From contig DATLNE010000044.1 in the NCBI GenBank assembly GCA_035536915.1, forward strand, positions 186,001 to 250,000: a stretch of DNA of 64,000 nt. Reading direction: 5' to 3'. Below, one piece after another: positions 60,751 to 64,000 of this stretch. Origin of the DNA: Acidimicrobiales bacterium. Lineage in GTDB: Bacteria > Actinomycetota > Acidimicrobiia > Acidimicrobiales > JAHWLA01. Position 1 is the first letter of the stretch, and each line of letters begins with the position of its first letter. Under the pieces are notes generated by a model. That model was given only the letters and a program-made list of their open reading frames with translations. It had not been told where the DNA came from and did not search any database. Position numbers and translations under genes: made by a program.

Positions 60751-61104
60751 TCAGCGCCTCTTCTGCGCGCTCTGCGCCATCGCGGCGCGGTAGGCGTTGA
60801 GCACGAAGCGCCGTTGTTCGGCATCCAAGGCCGGATCACGAGCGACAGCGGCCTCCACCGAGGGGACGTCGTGGACCACCCCCGCTACCAGCAGGACGAA
60901 ACCCCGCCGGTGGCCGGTTGCCTCTTCGACGGCGATTATCTGTTCCAGGGAGGGACGCTGCTCGTCTCGCTCCCACCGGGAGACAGACGGCTGGTCCACG
61001 CCGATGGCGTCGGCGAGCGTCTCCTGGGTCATGGCGCCACGCGCCTCGCGGATGGCGTCTCCGAGGCGCAACCGCCGCTTCGCGCCGCCGGATCGGTGTT
61101 CCAC
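60751..61104 (-). CDS. XRE-family HTH regulator
   Basis: A 117-residue protein with an N-terminal HTH (LGDAIREARGAMTQETLADAIGVDQPSVSRWERDEQRPSLEQIIAVEEAT) and a short helical tail (DAEQRRFVLNAYRAAMAQSA). The GTG start abuts a shared operator region with the divergent XRE gene at 61170. Probably an autoregulator of this cassette. Confidence 0.85.
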   Translation of the reverse strand: MEHRSGGAKRRLRLGDAIREARGAMTQETLADAIGVDQPSVSRWERDEQRPSLEQIIAVEEATGHRRGFVLLVAGVVHDVPSVEAAVARDPALDAEQRRFVLNAYRAAMAQSAQKRR

Positions 61105-61171
61105 GTATGCAGGCTACGCATACGCCTAGCGGCGAGTTCCTATGTTTGTTACGCATATGTGAGTTACGCAT
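61105..61171. promoter_or_regulatory. Divergent promoter region with four GCATAC/TACGCAT half-sites
   Basis: GTATGC (61105-61110) faces TACGCATA (61115-61122), forming an inverted repeat. Two direct copies, TTACGCATA (61150-61157 region) and TTACGCAT (61165-61171 region), follow; the last overlaps the ATG at 61170. The first touches the opposite GTG. The symmetry suggests both XRE genes are repressed from here. Confidence 0.6.
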
Positions 61172-61409
61172 GTTGACAGAGGCGAGACAACTCTGGGGGC
61201 GTCGCGTGCGCGAGAAGCGGGGACCGGTGACGCAGCGCGAACTGGCCTCTCGCACCGGCCTCGACCAGGCGACGATCTCACGCATCGAACGAGGGCTCGT
61301 GAGTGTCAGCGACGACGTGAAGGTGAAGATCGCAGCCGCGCTCCAAAGTCCCGTCGGGGAGCTCTTCGGTTGGCCAGACGCCACGCAATGCACGGACGAA
61401 AGCCGATGA
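61170..61409 (+). CDS. Small XRE-family HTH regulator
   Basis: A 79-residue protein that is almost only an HTH: LWGRRVREKRGPVTQRELASRTGLDQATISRIERGLVSVSDDVKVKIAAAL. It is coupled to the PucR-type gene by ATGA (61406-61409). Its start lies in the shared operator. Divergent from the other XRE gene, so the two may cross-regulate. Confidence 0.85.
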   Translation: MLTEARQLWGRRVREKRGPVTQRELASRTGLDQATISRIERGLVSVSDDVKVKIAAALQSPVGELFGWPDATQCTDESR

Positions 61410-62782
61410 GCCGCCGTGATTCCCCCGGGCATCCAGAAGGGCCGACTCTCCACGGTGTGGACCTTCGCGGCCTCGTGGGCCGAAGCAGGAACCCCGGTGC
61501 CGTGGACTCGGTCGAAAGGTCGCTCATCGCCAGCGGAGTACCGCCGACTGTCGCGCGGGGGGAATGGCCGACGGACCCAGAGGTGACGGCGGTGCTCGAC
61601 GAGCTGACAGCCCACCTACTGGCCGAGCCGGACCCGTTGGTCCATGCGGTGCTGAGTGGGATCTCGGGCGAGGTGCCGGCATACCGCTCGTTGAGCCCGG
61701 ACGAGTGGGACGTTGTCTCGCGTGGCGTGACGTACGCGGTGCGCAAGTTCGTCGAGCTGCTTGCGGAGCGGCGGCGCCCCAGCTCGGACGAGTTCGACGA
61801 CATCGCCGCCATTGGCGTGGTGCGGGGAGCTCAAGGCATCCCTCTCGACGGCATTGCGGCTGCCACCAGGGCGGGGCTTCGTTGGGGATGGGCCTATCTG
61901 CTTTTCGAGACCGGTCTAGCGACAAGTCCTTGCGCGCTGAAAACCCTTGAGTGGCTTGGGCCCTTGGCCTTTGATTACACGCAAATGGCCAGCGCCGCCT
62001 TACTCACAGGCGCGTCCGGAGAGGCGATCGACAGGCTAGATGCAGAGCAGCGTGCGAGAGGGGAACTCATCGAGCACGTGCTCTTCGCCTCATCCGTTGA
62101 CCACGATTCCGTCGTTCGCCTCGGAGCCGCCCTCCGGCTCGACTTCGAAGCTTCTCACCTGTTCTTGCAGCTCGCGAGCGACAGAGTCGCGCCACTCCGC
62201 AGTGCCAGTGAAGCATTGTTAGCCGCGAGTCCGCAGCCCCTTTCGGTGTCGCTCCGAGGCAACCCGATCCTTCACATGACCATTGTGCTCGATGCCCACG
62301 ACCCGAACTTGGTCGAGCACGCTGCGGCGGTCGCTCACTCGGCGGGAGTACTCGTTGCTGTGCCTCCCGCTGTCGACAGCCTGGCTGGCCTGCGCCAGGC
62401 GTATCTCGACGCGCGTGCGACCCTCTCGCTGGCGCTGCGCCTCGGCTTTGAACCCGGTTTAGTCCCTTGGCGGTCCCTTGCAAGTGCTCGTCTGATAACT
62501 CTTATCGACCCTCAGACCGCCCGGGACTTCGTCGACGAAATCCTGGGCCCAGTGCTCGTTCTGAGTCGAAACCGCCGCGAGCGACTGTTGCAGGCGCTGA
62601 CGGCGACGCTCTGGAGTGAGGGCAGGCGGACTGACGCTGGTGCCCGAATCGGGGTTCACGGTAAGACCGTGACCCTCCGGCTACGCGATGTAGAGCGGCA
62701 CACGGGGCTCAGCATCCTCGAACACGACAGCCGACTGCTACTGGAGCTCGCAGTAATGCTTCACGCCCTACACGACCAATGA
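61406..62782 (+). CDS. PucR/CdaR-type transcriptional regulator (RsbRD-like N-terminus)
   Basis: A 458-residue regulator. N-terminal helical part (about 85-200) resembles the RsbRD_N stress-sensor domain (SGISGEVPAYRSLSPDEWDVVSRGV, RGAQGIPLDGIAAATRAGLRWGWAYLLFE). A GGDEF-like fold (about 225-340) and a C-terminal HTH_30 (LLQALTATLWSEGRRTDAGARIGVHGKTVTLRLRDVERHTG) follow. Such proteins bind DNA in response to small metabolites or stress. Coupled to the XRE gene and followed by a second PucR-type gene. Confidence 0.82.
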   Translation: MSRRDSPGHPEGPTLHGVDLRGLVGRSRNPGAVDSVERSLIASGVPPTVARGEWPTDPEVTAVLDELTAHLLAEPDPLVHAVLSGISGEVPAYRSLSPDEWDVVSRGVTYAVRKFVELLAERRRPSSDEFDDIAAIGVVRGAQGIPLDGIAAATRAGLRWGWAYLLFETGLATSPCALKTLEWLGPLAFDYTQMASAALLTGASGEAIDRLDAEQRARGELIEHVLFASSVDHDSVVRLGAALRLDFEASHLFLQLASDRVAPLRSASEALLAASPQPLSVSLRGNPILHMTIVLDAHDPNLVEHAAAVAHSAGVLVAVPPAVDSLAGLRQAYLDARATLSLALRLGFEPGLVPWRSLASARLITLIDPQTARDFVDEILGPVLVLSRNRRERLLQALTATLWSEGRRTDAGARIGVHGKTVTLRLRDVERHTGLSILEHDSRLLLELAVMLHALHDQ

Positions 62783-62912
62783 TGGCGCCGATCCGCTTCC
62801 GTTCACCAGCGCGGCTGGCTTGTGGGACGCCCCACCGGCTGAGGCTCGCCCCCGTAGTCCGCGATCGAGCGCGACAGAGATTCGGGGGCTCCCTCGACCG
62901 TTGGGAGGCGAC

Positions 62913-64000
62913 GTGAGCGCCGAGGGCGGCCGTGGCGGGCTGGTTGGCCGTCACCTTCGGCCGCTACTCGACCGGCGAGATGCCACCGTCTATGCGATGG
63001 GTGAGGCAATTCAGGACGAGGTGATCGAGTACCGCATCTTTCAATCGCCTGATGACGAAGCCGAGTGGGCCGAAGGACTGGCATCGTTGCTCGACCTCTT
63101 TCTGACTCTCTCGACGGAGGACCGTTGGTTGACTCCGGCGGAGACGCACGGCATCCGTGCCATCGGCGCCCAGCGAGCTGATCAGGGGTTCTCGCCAGCG
63201 GCTACACGGTTGAGCGTACGCATCGCCGTCCGGGTAGCGCGGGATCGGATTATCGAGGAGTACGACCCCACCACCGACGAGGACCGCGGCGCAATGACCG
63301 CGGTGCTCAACCTCCTGGATCGGTTCTCCAGCGCGGTTCAAGATCTCCTCGACGAAGGCTACCGGGATCGCCGGAACGAGCGAAACGCGAGGGGGGGATT
63401 AACGGTCGCCCAGCTCGTCCACGACGTGCTTGACGGAGCTCTTGTTGACGAGGCGCCGTTTGCAGAACGGAGCAGAGCGGCGGGTTGCGACGCAGCTGTC
63501 GCGCGGGCCGTATTCCTCAGTGCAGGAGACGTCGACCTCAACCGGTTGGCAGACCAGTTGCGAGTGAGCGACGCCGCCTGTCACGTCGTCGGGCGATCTA
63601 CGCCGCTGGCACATGGGGTCGTCGTCGCGGCGGTGCCGATACCCGCAGCGACCGAGGTGCTCATTGCCGCGGTGCAGGACTCTGCCGCGAACGCTGCGAC
63701 CACAGTCCTCTATCTCGGAACGTTCCAACGTCCCAGAGACGCGCACGCTTCCTATCTCGGAGCGGTCGAACTGGTTCCCCATCTGCCACGGATCGCCCGT
63801 GGGACCGGACTGGTGCGGTCCGGCGACGTCGTGCTCCATCGTTTCGCTGCAGCGATACCCGGCGCAACCCGAAGGGCACTGCGGCAAGAGGTTCTACGAG
63901 GGCTCGATGCGCTGCCGCCAACTAAGGCCGCCGCGGCGCAGGAAGCGCTGGCGTGTTTCGTTCGTCATAAGTTCAACATCACGGCCGTCATGTCGGCGAC
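62913..64000 (+). CDS. Second PucR-type transcriptional regulator, cut by the window edge
   Basis: At least 362 codons, continuing past the end. GTG start with GGGAGG four to five bases upstream. The N-terminal helical sensor (about 25-150: MGEAIQDEVIEYRIFQSPDD) and a middle domain (about 190-330) match the layout of the preceding regulator; the last visible part (RGLDALPPTKAAAAQEALAC) is where the HTH_30 begins. No stop codon is met. It lies 130 bp after the first PucR gene, probably a tandem duplicate that has diverged. Confidence 0.75.
   Translation, partial: MSAEGGRGGLVGRHLRPLLDRRDATVYAMGEAIQDEVIEYRIFQSPDDEAEWAEGLASLLDLFLTLSTEDRWLTPAETHGIRAIGAQRADQGFSPAATRLSVRIAVRVARDRIIEEYDPTTDEDRGAMTAVLNLLDRFSSAVQDLLDEGYRDRRNERNARGGLTVAQLVHDVLDGALVDEAPFAERSRAAGCDAAVARAVFLSAGDVDLNRLADQLRVSDAACHVVGRSTPLAHGVVVAAVPIPAATEVLIAAVQDSAANAATTVLYLGTFQRPRDAHASYLGAVELVPHLPRIARGTGLVRSGDVVLHRFAAAIPGATRRALRQEVLRGLDALPPTKAAAAQEALACFVRHKFNITAVMSA

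Overview
This window comes from a high-GC actinomycete chromosome. The strongest evidence is a block at 6.4-16.2 kb with the same genes, order and orientation as the Mycobacterium tuberculosis Rv0011c-Rv0020c region: crgA, a DUF881 gene, the pabA/trpG amidotransferase, then pknB-pbpA-rodA-pstP-fhaB-fhaA on the opposite strand, followed by tRNA-Leu(CAG). That block usually lies near the replication origin. PknA is absent and an unrelated secreted-protein gene sits between pabA and pknB. A mycothiol-type DinB enzyme, an ANTAR protein and many GTG starts also fit Actinomycetota. I suspect class Acidimicrobiia, but this is inference.

Layout. 0-6.4 kb: lipid metabolism (acyl-ACP desaturase, acyl-CoA ligase, thioesterase, thiolase) with a 1-Cys peroxiredoxin and an EamA transporter. 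6.4-16.2 kb: the cell-division and cell-wall signalling block. 16.4-23.2 kb, directly after tRNA-Leu: a five-gene defence-type operon in which every junction overlaps: an AbiEi-like regulator, an AbiEii-like nucleotidyltransferase, two DNA methyltransferase subunits, and a GIY-YIG-like/DEAD helicase. 23.2-31.6 kb: Bax-inhibitor-like protein, histidine kinase, LarB/LarC, PheA, two tRNA-Ser genes and a PAS-GAF-PP2C phosphatase. 31.7-35.8 kb: GGDEF-EAL protein, a STAS protein without its phosphorylatable Ser, an ECF sigma factor with a membrane partner, and a small conserved gene with an apparent ACG start.

35.8-46.7 kb: tRNA-Arg followed by a Schlafen/AlbA_2 protein and the tail of a dead VapC toxin; a TetR/PEP-utiliser pair; a secreted trypsin-like protease; a second PP2C phosphatase; a CheB remnant; ANTAR and MOSC proteins; and a coupled ABM/ECF-sigma/HEAT trio. 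46.7-51.3 kb: a DUF4279-DinB fusion, a mycothiol-type enzyme, ArsR/AHSA1 and TetR/DUF2867/molybdenum-enzyme units, with clear palindromic operators at the ArsR and TetR promoters. 51.4-58.9 kb: a copper module (CopC-CopD fusion, YcnI), a small Cys-rich protein, PNPOx, a cNMP/flavoprotein/PIG-L operon and an M20 peptidase.

59.0-64.0 kb looks accessory. It opens with a degenerate tRNA T-arm and a frameshifted tyrosine-integrase relic. It then carries a small secreted peptide antisense to the start of an ECF-sigma/membrane protein, two divergent XRE regulators sharing four half-sites, and two consecutive PucR-type regulators, the second cut by the window edge.

The most unusual features are the overlapping AbiE/restriction operon with its own palindromic operator, a covarying hairpin repeat found twice, and the regulatory cassette at the right end. 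All functions are assigned by reading the sequence; no database search was run.
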